The translations under genes and the position numbers were made by a program. Below are positions 35,701 to 44,200 of a DNA stretch of 64,000 nt, piece after piece. Source of the DNA: a virus. The stretch lies in the IMG/VR virus record IMGVR_UViG_3300003690_003399, positions 16,076 through 80,075 of that record, one strand, 5' to 3'. The notes beneath the pieces are model-generated. The model made no database searches, was not told the origin of the DNA, and worked only from the letters and a program-made list of their open reading frames with translations. Numbering within the stretch: the first letter of the stretch is position 1; each line of letters starts with the position of its first letter.

Positions 35701-37155
35701 GTAATATCCCATCCCTCACAAGCGCCTTGCTTGTGGGCTATCAGCCGTGCGATAAACCAAAGACTAGACCATGACAACCAAAGCCAAACTTTAGAAAATT
35801 TAAAATTAAAATTATTAAAAAAACTAAAAACGTCAGAATTGCTAACTAAGGCATTTTCTTTTAAAGACTTGGCAGTTCTAGTCGCCATAATATATCGACA
35901 CTACATGCAATCAGCATATCCGTCTATTGATAGATTGTTTATACCCCTAAAGAACACCATTAATAGATATATAGCAGCCACAACTGCAGCAATTAATGGC
36001 GATTATCAATATGCCGACCCACTAGCCGAAGAAACGAACCCTCTCGCCGAACTTCAGGCCGCCGTACCTGATTTTAATGAATTAAAGAAAAAGTTTACAA
36101 TAATGTGTATTCAAATGGCTGCTAATATTGTTGACCCCACTTGGGTAACTCAATGGTTTCTGCCCGGGCCCATTACGCCGATTGGTATAATTGCTAAGAC
36201 CTTATCTACCAAGTGGACAGAAGACAAAGAAGGCCCCGAAGATATTACGACAGAGCTTTGCCCACCCCCCGATTGGGACACTGTGTCTAAGGAATCTGAA
36301 GAATATAAAACAGAGCTGCAGGCCAAGGAAGCTGAAGAGTTTTTCTCTAGTGATGACGCTGTTGAAGGTACCACACTTGAAGCGTGGATAACTATGCTTG
36401 AACATACTCAGGATCCCCTTGTGAATGAGGAAAGATGGAACAGTGTATTAACTAAATGGACTTTCAATATTCGTTATGCGCTTGGCCAAGCACCCCTCCT
36501 CGGGCCATCGCTGTCCGAATCGATGATCTCTCACGATATGAATGGATTAACCTTAAAGATTGACTTCAAACATGAGTTATCCCCCCTCTCGGAAATACAC
36601 ACATATGAAGCTGCCCTTGACACAAGTTTAAATTCATACGAGTCTTCCATCACCCGTATTGGTGTAAAAGATATAGTCGACAATTGCATCGATGGGGCCA
36701 CAGGGTGTCAGGCACAAATCGGCTCAGATATACTCTTAGGCCAGGCTATAGTACAAAGTATCCAGGCCTTTATAAATAGCATCGAGTGGCCACCCATCCT
36801 TGCACCGCTAGTAACAACTACTTGGGGCCTCTCGGAGATTGCGCAAGCGGTGGGCGGCGCGGGTAATGTCCATGACGTCTACGGCACTGCTGTTTACATG
36901 CAAGGTTTAATTATAAAGCCTCCATATGGAACACTTATTACTACCACCGAAGGACGTCAGCGGCTGACCTACGGCTACCACAATCACGTTTGGACCCCAC
37001 AGGATATCGTCGCGACGCCTCCGCCCGATGAGAGTGGGTACCTTAAGTGGGAGTGTGTACCCTGGGACCACAATATAACATCTTGTGATGACCTTTGGTT
37101 TATTAATTTCACTAACATGAAATACCTTAAAAACAAACCCGTCGGAGTACCTTAA
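29788..37155 (+). CDS. Giant virion structural protein, 2455 aa
   Basis: One uninterrupted frame of 2455 codons. No enzyme motif is recognised. The first 700 residues are helical with scattered cysteines; a single strongly hydrophobic helix (SYVAVVLAAMLIVLQHV) lies near 720-740; further on, acidic and glycine-rich loops alternate with helices, and the last 200 residues are beta-rich and Trp-containing (ILAPLVTTTWGLSE, YGYHNHVWTPQDI). It sits between the putative hub protein and gp25, where T4-like phages keep baseplate genes. It might be an enlarged hub or wedge component; it does not look like a repetitive tape measure. Assignment as virion protein is by position and size. Confidence 0.6.
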   Translation: MAEQPNIDNFLDEELEKLYERLKEFPEMGWWPTDPPLKEDWIAEKKEAFDSLAVETPPVSAWKFIVDLYDQYGVAPASTIIDENQYETIASQFSLKNRWYQNTTTHLSKDRKYYIVPIVYERLINNPGLKPFISTTTGKLNITELLENITLSSYVFLKAAKRWALEKAASDLAKAISLDHQEKAETMGFFPKNSQGIDGTEPIAAEAWYIDPRPPEYQNLFLKAMFPRDWIDSLPNKIEPCPVGGATRTVILHTDTLKKDLAHLREILRHFNYQIQNTPVHIDFDGICFAQKVSKIFELLNNVLTLNEKTNLNISLTGGALQLGFTENMQLKYIAHSEIPDCLCDEKNINAYTLKKGVHKLKTTPPFDSPTVNGLLFYLPEIIRKYAPYLKGNKRMYLFAAQESWLHFIKSYIFPKPEITYDTSETEGEFFVKKITAIGDLTKSIGSVTKNILYTRDPTVLMAPDIRQRILGAVSQEMIYGGDKVMLDALTSEILSMTALYDNLLNKVPITELIKLALSALVKCVSDDDLKKKMCDSILRAMPGSEIKTKVIPCLRASGADDAIAHMESLMLTRRSLVYRQAQARAPEKFTKTVADAMKSELDMAAVNELYCSDPEFQDILGRPADDFSEEMLLAREQDKDDAICECILSVYGPVEQIFGFIEEAKDTGGDILDILVSNRAQAIQQSRSDVIDRILRVFRTSDQRTLSGMATSIMTALVESYVAVVLAAMLIVLQHVKSTVLGGLATDICAAPANPFSEKNFSKMVMNSTLYKDNDFNKLRKNFNKLKTLAGLSGDINAIITACDELGRQFTPTEFKRIFTTPCSDNSADDLYKQIHFPGITYDPKKTGDAPFGSSLEYIQEIYYGSATATAEAALALDEGESLDGIVTSFCDMDNEGGRGGLPIDAKHTLLYSFGSQVDDSFYDEIINDHEDLKAELANFCDPESIEIFSKTLGSSDIAAHAQKGKEDILEDIVSILPLLDKDKLMDMMPPLFCGPCNPRKVGQKPLIENQIPGPLLDTFDELNKDTLNTINNMFNNTVDSYKPILLGQTDAHSDMIDAIVQAADDAMQVKEKDKDGKLVYDEDGKTIPTGVYYKGPAAFGASGNAQQELMESLATYAQDNVKDADKIISKNLLTALETATTTDFVAYEYGAFKVFVYTVPPVEGKSPAKTIYLLFNKTDSSKSYQNRMVGPGQIKIVVQETGSDVPLYEWPPPNNNIDFMIGGGSSTGTEITQGLEKMGLGLDFADVSTYDGYFINIIQLLLETIFLEGTKHDMFNGVVFNKIPLTDLEALQSCNSDVGRTPLLNIEQILSDLRDTQKALECVVSRFDTPSAFEITAVYGVCKALFKSCIVEEYLKNIFIFGFLRIEDIMQSSAYMKLLLDNVVNSLQSAVGADSYEDVLDYSSKIINGRMQLGETFPNPPGSSAEESPASGPLGEMQVLRSSEDCLKILILESATEISDILDNRIQSVVDPSWQKKFNKFGDADGAAAEIKDTLSERLLNYVASSSPEYWSPNIFPFDYGNEVSPFGNLCPMRIARAWENNSKASIPWPLQFGVGGTSAGEKDSSERFTNMEDFFNNTGWPNRGAENDEPWSGGFFFQPYVKIIPRVFAYAGQQYHTLGDVVMSDLADNLQVFWETFKESYKYYAPDVINENKPQISGNAPKNELIDLIIKQVEYEATPDGLFETVEGTDGKPTSWVIGGTLEKFFKLFFSPYDNVSESIDSQKYSRSLFMRLVSSFVPSKVDNTFTDWKEGYYYWEDHPSGAGNAQKWNWINRGTTSVNLASGEPLGMKNSQLMEGRDGSTISMFGFAKELKAPDAPNFYDKLIAFATEMGSGEFGGEDEVIADGDGGTTIVPYAYETEKNFWYEIRDIIFDSPSHYWFDFKIGMRLNLIVKINNLDSEVNTIDSVTSAMDNFNLKKYNEEKVFIWQKTADEAYYCFPLESEEQEARDMFSGLVNNWHWTSKLAPAKVISHPSQAPCLWAISRAINQRLDHDNQSQTLENLKLKLLKKLKTSELLTKAFSFKDLAVLVAIIYRHYMQSAYPSIDRLFIPLKNTINRYIAATTAAINGDYQYADPLAEETNPLAELQAAVPDFNELKKKFTIMCIQMAANIVDPTWVTQWFLPGPITPIGIIAKTLSTKWTEDKEGPEDITTELCPPPDWDTVSKESEEYKTELQAKEAEEFFSSDDAVEGTTLEAWITMLEHTQDPLVNEERWNSVLTKWTFNIRYALGQAPLLGPSLSESMISHDMNGLTLKIDFKHELSPLSEIHTYEAALDTSLNSYESSITRIGVKDIVDNCIDGATGCQAQIGSDILLGQAIVQSIQAFINSIEWPPILAPLVTTTWGLSEIAQAVGGAGNVHDVYGTAVYMQGLIIKPPYGTLITTTEGRQRLTYGYHNHVWTPQDIVATPPPDESGYLKWECVPWDHNITSCDDLWFINFTNMKYLKNKPVGVP

Positions 37156-37232
37156 TAAGCACTTAGAGATTAATATAAAAGCTTAAGAGGAATAATTGTT
37201 TTAATTTCTAATTATTAAAAAGGAATAAAAAT

Positions 37233-37643
37233 ATGGCAGTTGGCTTTTCTCCCAGTTTACCCTTACGATATGATTCTATTGATGGTTTTTATAAATTAAA
37301 TAAAACTTTGGGCGATGTCGCAAAACAAAATTTAAAGACAGTTGTACTCACCGCCCCTGGCGAGAGAATAATGCATCCGGATTTTGGCGTGGGCGCCCGT
37401 AATTACTTATTTGACCAAACCGAAGGCACATACCAAGACCTTAGTACAAAAATAATTGAACAGGTCCGGAAGTATGTTCCTTTTATTAAAATTATTAATA
37501 TTGCTATAGTGGATGTAAATTTAGATGAGACTCGGAAGTACGATTATAAAGACACTCAATATTTAGGTATCGAAATTATATATTATATTCCAAATTTAAA
37601 TTTAAACGAAACTTTAAAAATAATTGTTTCTAGCATCAGCTAA
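37233..37643 (+). CDS. gp25-like baseplate wedge subunit
   Basis: A 136-aa protein of the gp25/lysozyme-like baseplate family (T4 gp25 is 132 aa). It has the conserved opening LPLRYDSIDGFYKLNKTLGDVAKQNLKTVVLTAPGER, then MHPDFGVGARNYLF and the helix IIEQVRKYVPFI followed by INIAIVDV. gp25 forms part of the inner baseplate and nucleates sheath assembly. It has an AAGGA ribosome site after a 77-base gap that holds only AT-rich sequence and a weak inverted repeat. Confidence 0.92.
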   Translation: MAVGFSPSLPLRYDSIDGFYKLNKTLGDVAKQNLKTVVLTAPGERIMHPDFGVGARNYLFDQTEGTYQDLSTKIIEQVRKYVPFIKIINIAIVDVNLDETRKYDYKDTQYLGIEIIYYIPNLNLNETLKIIVSSIS

Positions 37644-37663
37644 CCAAGAAGGAAAAACTAAAG

Positions 37664-39454
37664 ATGCCAAAAATGAAACCATCCATAAATTACACTAGTC
37701 GAGATTTCGAATCCATTAGGGCAGATTTAGAAGCTTACACAAAAAGATACTACCCTGACAATTTTAAAGACTTTACAGAAGCTTCTTTTGGTTCCTTAAT
37801 GTTGGACACCGTTGCGTACGTTGGAGACATGTTATCTTTTTACACAGATTATCAAGCTAATGAATCATTTTTAGATACAGCAATGGAATTTAATAATATC
37901 TTAAAATTAAGCAGCGAATTAGGTTATAAATATAAACCTTATCCATCTTCATTTGGTATCTGTAATTTTTATATAACTGTACCGGCGCAATCTAATTATC
38001 CAGCACCAGATAACACCTATAAGCCGATATTAAAGAAAGGCTCGACTTTCTTTTCTACAGCGAATACAATTTTTACTTTATTAGAAGATGTGGATTTTTC
38101 AAAAAGTACCTATCCCATTGTAGTGGCCGACCAAAATTCAAATACAGGCGCACCTCTTTCATATGCGATACGAGCGGCAGGACAAGTAGTATCGGGCGAG
38201 CTGGCAATTCAAGAAATTTCAATTGGAGAGTTCCAAAAATTCTTAAGAATTAGATTAGATGGCCAAAATATCAGTGAAATAATTTCTATTTTTGACGATA
38301 ATGGAAATCAATATTATGAAGTAGATTATCTCACACAAAACATTTTGCAGGTTCCTGTTTTGAACAAAGGGGATAATTCAAATACAGTCCCTTATATATT
38401 AAAACCTGTCTCAGTTTCCAGGCGCTTTGTGGTCGAGAGCACACCAACAGGTGTGTTTTTGCAATTTGGGTATGGCAGTGAAGAAACACCTGTTTCTTTA
38501 CAAGATCCTTCAGAGGTCATCCTCCAGTTGCATGGAAAAGACTATACCACCGCTACTTCATTTGATCCATCGATATTAAATGAAACTGACAAACTTGGAG
38601 TAGTACCGGCTAATACTATTTTAACGATAATTTATAGAATTAACACAAATGAAAATACAAATGCCGCAGCCAATACTGTAACAAGAGTCGGTACCGCCAA
38701 TTTCCAATTTAATGCCCCCGAAAGTTTAAATCAGGGTAAGAGAAATAGTGTTACAAATAGTTTGGCTACTTTAAACGAAGAGCCGATTATTGGTAACGTG
38801 ACCATAGCCACTGCGGACGAAATCAAACAAAGAGCCAGAGGGAACTTCGCGGCTCAATATCGAGCGGTCACAAAAGAAGACTATATTAGTCTTGCTTATA
38901 ATATGCCTTCAAAATTTGGAAAATTTAAGAGAGTAACAATAGAATTAGATTCCGACTCGTATAATCAGAGAAATCTAAATTTGTATACTATTTCGGAAAA
39001 CACAGATGGAACTTTGATTAAAAGCAATGGCACTCTTAAAAATAATTTGAAAACATGGATAACTCAGTATAAGATGATTAATGACACAATGGACATATTA
39101 GATGCCAAGATTGCTAATATAGGAATTGAGTTTAAAGCCCTAGCTTTCCCCGGGGTCAACAAGTATGATCTTTTAAACGAGGCAGTTACAACTTTACAAG
39201 TTGCCTTCGATCAAACATTTTATATTGGAGAACCATTTTTAATTACTGATGTATACCAAAATTTAAAATCGATTCCAAACTTAATGGACGTAATCGACGT
39301 CAATATTATAATTAAAAGCGGCGCCGCGTACGCGGATTCTCCAATTAGCATCGAAGAGTCATTGTCGGCAGATGGAAGATATGTTATTCCACCAATGGAC
39401 ACAATCTTTGAAATCAAATTTCCAAATTCAGATATAATGGGGACAATACTCTAA
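37664..39454 (+). CDS. gp6-like baseplate wedge subunit
   Basis: A 596-aa protein matching the T4 gp6/baseplate J-like wedge family (T4 gp6 is 660 aa). The N-terminus has YTSRDFESIRADLEAY, then FTEASFGSLMLDTVAYVGDMLSFYTDYQANESFL, the usual core; the central and C-terminal part has RARGNFAAQYRAVTKEDYISLAYNMP and the conserved end ITDVYQNLKSIPNLMDV. gp6 forms the ring connecting wedges around the baseplate. It follows gp25 by 20 bases and overlaps the next start by 1 base. Confidence 0.92.
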   Translation: MPKMKPSINYTSRDFESIRADLEAYTKRYYPDNFKDFTEASFGSLMLDTVAYVGDMLSFYTDYQANESFLDTAMEFNNILKLSSELGYKYKPYPSSFGICNFYITVPAQSNYPAPDNTYKPILKKGSTFFSTANTIFTLLEDVDFSKSTYPIVVADQNSNTGAPLSYAIRAAGQVVSGELAIQEISIGEFQKFLRIRLDGQNISEIISIFDDNGNQYYEVDYLTQNILQVPVLNKGDNSNTVPYILKPVSVSRRFVVESTPTGVFLQFGYGSEETPVSLQDPSEVILQLHGKDYTTATSFDPSILNETDKLGVVPANTILTIIYRINTNENTNAAANTVTRVGTANFQFNAPESLNQGKRNSVTNSLATLNEEPIIGNVTIATADEIKQRARGNFAAQYRAVTKEDYISLAYNMPSKFGKFKRVTIELDSDSYNQRNLNLYTISENTDGTLIKSNGTLKNNLKTWITQYKMINDTMDILDAKIANIGIEFKALAFPGVNKYDLLNEAVTTLQVAFDQTFYIGEPFLITDVYQNLKSIPNLMDVIDVNIIIKSGAAYADSPISIEESLSADGRYVIPPMDTIFEIKFPNSDIMGTIL

Positions 39455-41253
39455 TGGCTATTAAAAGATATACAGCGGATGCAGACACAACAATAACAAA
39501 CGCCTTCAAATCAAACTTGTCTACTCGCGGTGTGAGTGGAAATATGGGCCAATCAGATATTCTTGAAGTCTTTTCGATTTACGCGCAAGCTTCAACAGCA
39601 TCGTCGGAGCTAGAAAGAGTTTTAATAAAGTTTCCCGCTAGCGGCACAGCCGCTGGCTATATTTCTTATGATCGATCACAGGGGGACATACCAGCCTCCG
39701 GGAGTGTTTCATTCTATTTAAGAATGTTCGATGCACCTCATTCGCAAACTACCCCTAAAGATTTCAATTTAATTATTTCTGCTGTTTCTCAGTCTTGGCA
39801 AGAAGGGCTCGGTCTCGATATGGAAGAATATTCCGACGAAGACGAGGCCAATTGGCTCTATGCAACCGACACCAAAATTCAAGCTAGTGCCTCGATTACA
39901 GTAAGGGCAAATACTGCCGCAAACACAATTACTTTTACTGGCTCAAACTCGAATTATTTATTTACATCTATTGATGATGCAACGCCAGCCCCAAATTATT
40001 TTCATATTGGTGCGAACACCAGCGCATGCGCTACAAATATAAAAACAATAATCGATGCATCTGCAAGCGCTGACTTTAGCGCATCTGTGGATTCTGCAGT
40101 TGTCACTATATACGCATTTACCGCTGGGACATCTGGAAATTCAGATTCTCTATCTTCAAGTTTAGCTAGCGTTTTTGATGTAACCGGAAGTGATAGTGTT
40201 GCCAACAGCGGTCTAAGTGGAACTTTTGCAGGGGGAGCCAACTTTACTTCATGGATAGCGGAAGGAGGCGATTATTTAACAGACGCTTCTTCTTCTTTTA
40301 CTGCATCTTTTGACACAGGGTTTGAAGATGTAGAATTAGATATTACTCCACTGGTTGAACAATGGATTAATAGCGCAGGCAATGAAGCAGTCTTAGGTGC
40401 TAGAGGGTCACAATTTTTCTTTAGGCGCCCCTACATAGAAGCGCGTTGGGATTCTTCCACTCAAGACAATCGAGGAAGTTTTTATTATAGTAGTTCATTG
40501 GCACCCGCAGCAGACAATTTAAACACTATTTATCTATATAATTATGTACGCGGGCAATTGAAAAACATCCCAGATATTGGAACAGGCAATATTTATATTA
40601 GGGCCTATTCTGGTTCGGCTGCTAATTCTGCCCCCTCGGGATCCAAATTACAATTAAGTATTGGCGGGGGTGTGATATCAACTGATCTTTATAATATCAC
40701 TGGAGGATATGTATCTCCCGGCGTCTACTCTGCATCCTTTGCGTTCACAGGATCCACCTCTTTAACACGAATATTCGATGTGTGGCATAGCGGGAGTACA
40801 CAATATTTTACCGGGACCATCAATCCAGCTAGCTTAACTCAAGTTTGGCCAGGCCAAGCATATAATCCAAATCAACAATACGTGTCTAGTATCACAAACT
40901 TAAAACCCTCGTATTCAAATCAAAATACAACTGCTAGATTCCGGTTATACACAAGAAAGAAAAATTGGAACCCAAACATTTATAGTGTGGCATCCGTAGC
41001 GGCACCCCTTGATTTGGTAGAGAGTGCTTATTATAGGATATACCGCGTAACTGATGACCTAAATATTATTTCTTATGGCACTGGTAGTGATAATAATACT
41101 AAACTATCTTATGATGATAGCGGCAGTTATTTTGATTTAGACATGTCGTTACTTGAAGCAGATAACGCATATGGGATCAAGTTTGTATATTATCTAAACG
41201 GCCAGTATAATCAACAGCCAGAAAAATTTATATTTAGAGTAGAAAAAGCATGA
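39454..41253 (+). CDS. DNRLRE-like virion structural protein
   Basis: A 599-aa protein. Residues 1-115 look like a beta-sandwich of the DNRLRE/CBM96 type (RYTADADTTITNAF, ERVLIKFPAS, ISAVSQSWQEG), interrupted by an Ala/Ser-rich insert around 145-270 (GTSGNSDSLSSSLASVFDV), and completed by VELDITPLVEQWI and FFFRRPYIEARWDSS. More beta-rich domains follow (ISTDLYNITGGYVSPGVYSASFAFTG). Such domains bind surface sugars or brace fibres. It follows gp6 with a 1-base overlap and overlaps the next giant gene by 4 bases, so it is probably a baseplate peripheral or fibre-connecting protein. Confidence 0.6.
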   Translation: MAIKRYTADADTTITNAFKSNLSTRGVSGNMGQSDILEVFSIYAQASTASSELERVLIKFPASGTAAGYISYDRSQGDIPASGSVSFYLRMFDAPHSQTTPKDFNLIISAVSQSWQEGLGLDMEEYSDEDEANWLYATDTKIQASASITVRANTAANTITFTGSNSNYLFTSIDDATPAPNYFHIGANTSACATNIKTIIDASASADFSASVDSAVVTIYAFTAGTSGNSDSLSSSLASVFDVTGSDSVANSGLSGTFAGGANFTSWIAEGGDYLTDASSSFTASFDTGFEDVELDITPLVEQWINSAGNEAVLGARGSQFFFRRPYIEARWDSSTQDNRGSFYYSSSLAPAADNLNTIYLYNYVRGQLKNIPDIGTGNIYIRAYSGSAANSAPSGSKLQLSIGGGVISTDLYNITGGYVSPGVYSASFAFTGSTSLTRIFDVWHSGSTQYFTGTINPASLTQVWPGQAYNPNQQYVSSITNLKPSYSNQNTTARFRLYTRKKNWNPNIYSVASVAAPLDLVESAYYRIYRVTDDLNIISYGTGSDNNTKLSYDDSGSYFDLDMSLLEADNAYGIKFVYYLNGQYNQQPEKFIFRVEKA

Positions 41254-44200
41254 GCACAGACTATAGTAAGATATTTGGTCAAAAAGATATTATTTTGACT
41301 AATACAGATAGAGACACGTTAGCAGCATCAGCAGAATCTGTCAACTACATGACAGAATATTTTAATAAAAAACAAAGATTTGTACCGCCAGTAAACTTTT
41401 CAAACCCAAAATATTTTGCTAGATTTGGGTCTGCTGAAAAGTATTATATTGATGCTATCGATAGAATCTATAAAACATATCCCTACGATGGCTCGCTAAA
41501 AGAGCGAGTACAGTGGGAACTTAGTTCTTCCTACCTGGATCTTCACGTTTTTGAAAATGGTTACCCTCGCACAAATGGGTATGTCTTATTTTCTGCTGAA
41601 GGGTGGGGAACTCAAGTTGCGACTTCAGATGGTTATGGTGCACCAGCCACTTCTTCTTATGAATATATCTTATCTAAAGGCGGCCCCAACACATCTTATC
41701 GTAGCCAGGGAAAAAACATCAGAGATCAGACTGGAGACTATAAAGACGGGTATGCTAATGTTTGGGATGTCGACAAAAATAGAGAATCTAATCTAAAAAT
41801 TGGCGGTATCGATGGCAATACAGTTGAATTTTGGTTAAAGAAAGGTGAGTTCTTAGGATCTTCTCTCACCAACCAAGAAGTCTTATTCGACCTTCATACG
41901 AGCGAGTTCATTTCATCTAGTTTGAACTACGGGCGCCTAACAGTTGAGCTAACTGCATCCACTAGCGGAAGCCCATTCAGAGTCACTTATATGTCCGGGA
42001 CCGCCGGCTTTTCTTACGAAACTATCGGAAGCGGTATAGATACATCTTCTGTAGCAGACGACTCTTGGCACCACTATGCCTTTACTTTAAAAAACACAGA
42101 AAGCGCAGTAGAGGTTAACTTTTTTGTCGATGGCGCGTGTAACCACACAATTATTACTGGTTCTTCAATTAGTTATGTAAGTGGCAACATTAATGCAACA
42201 CTCGGCGCCTTAGCAACAGCACCATCGGGCACGTTTACCCCAACATTAGGGTGGGGTGGTCTATCTGGTTCTATGGATGAATTCAGATTTTGGAAATCCG
42301 AAAGAACTTCCCAACAAATAGGGCTCCAATATATTGAGCCAGTTGGCGGGGGCACCAATACTGACGACGCAAATACTACTCTTGGCGTTTATTATAAATT
42401 TAATGAAGGCATTACACTCACCGCTTCAATCGATAAAACCATTTTAGATTATTCCGGAAGAATTAGCAACGGCAACTTTGTAGGATACAATTCCTCAGCT
42501 AGAAATATTAATTCGGCCATGGTGCAATCTGGCAAAGTCGATAGAGAATTTAAAGATCCCATTTTGTATAACTTCCACCCAGAAGTGGTTTCGTATTATG
42601 GCACAAAAAAAGAGGAGGGGAGACAATATGATTATTCTAATAATTCATCAATCTATTTTACATTACCAGCATGGATTTTAGAAGAAGATGAAATCAAAGA
42701 ATACTCTCCATTAAGAAATTTTACACAAGTGATCGGCAGCTATTTTGATTCACTTGCTAGCCAAATTGAAGCCATTTCCAAATTAAAGCATAAAAATTAT
42801 TTAAGTTCAAGTTATAAATCATATCCTTTTTCTGACAGATTGTTGGAATCTGTTGGGTTTACTTATTTTCCAGAGTTGTTTTCTGACGCTACGGCACTAG
42901 AACAGTTTAGGAACAGAGACGATAAGAAGCTTTTTCAGCAAAAATTATATGATACAAAAAATCGTATTTATCAAAATATTTATAACAACATAGTTTACAT
43001 TTACAAAACAAAAGGAACGGAAAAGTCTTTTAGAAATCTTATTCGTTGTTTTGGCTTTGATGATGAGATTTATAAAATTAATCTATATGGTAATCGGGTT
43101 ACATACCAATTAAAAGATAACTACTCGTCTGTAGCAGAATCAAAAAATTATGTTAATTTTGCATTAACAGGCACACAAAAAGCAACAGTCCATTCATTCT
43201 CTTCGAGCGGCAATCCAAATTCTACATCATTTATTTCGAATGTCACCCCGAAAATGAACTACTTTGGTTTTACAATGGAAACAGAAGTTGCCTTTCCTAG
43301 GCGCTACAGTGTCGCAGATTCAAACATTACAGTACAATCGAATAAGGGAACAAGCAAAACTTTTAGAGCCTATGTACCTTTTAAGACAGCTTCTCTTTTC
43401 GGGATGCACCAAGTAAACGGAACTACCGAGAATGATTTAACATGGGCAACCACTGATTCCGCAAATTTTCAAGTTTATGCTATCAGAGACGAAGACCATT
43501 CAAAAAGATGCCGGTTTAAACTAACCGGCGTCGGAGCTACGGTCATACCAACATTGACGAGCAGCTATTTTGATGAAGTTTTTGATGATACTCGTTGGAT
43601 CTTTTCCGTCTCAGTAAAGCCAAAGATGTATCCACAAGCAGATTTACCATACTTGACCAGTGTTGCTGTCTCCACCGGCCCGGAACGTGGCTACACAGTA
43701 GAGTTTTATGGTGTGGAGAAGATATTAGATACTATTAAAAATGAATTTTTATTAACCGGCTCGATTACTTATAGCGACGGCCTCGCGCTATTAAATAATG
43801 CAAAAAGTATTTATATCGGAGCCCATCGTACCAACTTTTCTGGGTCCCTCCAAGAAAAATCTGATGGACACATTTCTTCTACGCGCGTTTGGCTAATGCC
43901 GCTCACTACGGGAACAATACAACAACACGCACAAGATGCTAAAAATTACGGAGTACCAAGCCCATATAGAAGTGGATATTTATACCAAACTTCAATGACG
44001 GGTACCCGCGTCCCCGAAATACATACATTAGTATTAAATTGGGTATTTGATACTTTAACTGGATCAGATTCTAGTGGAGAATTTGTCGGACAAGACTTCT
44101 CATCTGGCTCAACGAGTTTACAAAATCGCTATAACTGGATTGGGAATATTGTTGGCAAACAATATTTGCCAAAAGGTATTAATTTTCCACCTTCATTTTC

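Noticed and set aside
36771-36778. TATAAATA octamer on the forward strand
   Set aside because: It lies deep inside the 2455-aa gene with no gene start nearby, so it is probably a chance match.
29788-37155. Calling the 2455-aa protein a tape measure
   Set aside because: It lacks long repeats, sustained coiled coil and multiple membrane helices, and the baseplate neighbours argue for a structural core protein instead.
37191-37216. Inverted repeat AATAATT/AATTATT before gp25 as a terminator
   Set aside because: The stem is all A/T, the loop is 12 bases and no U-run follows; I see no real terminator signal.
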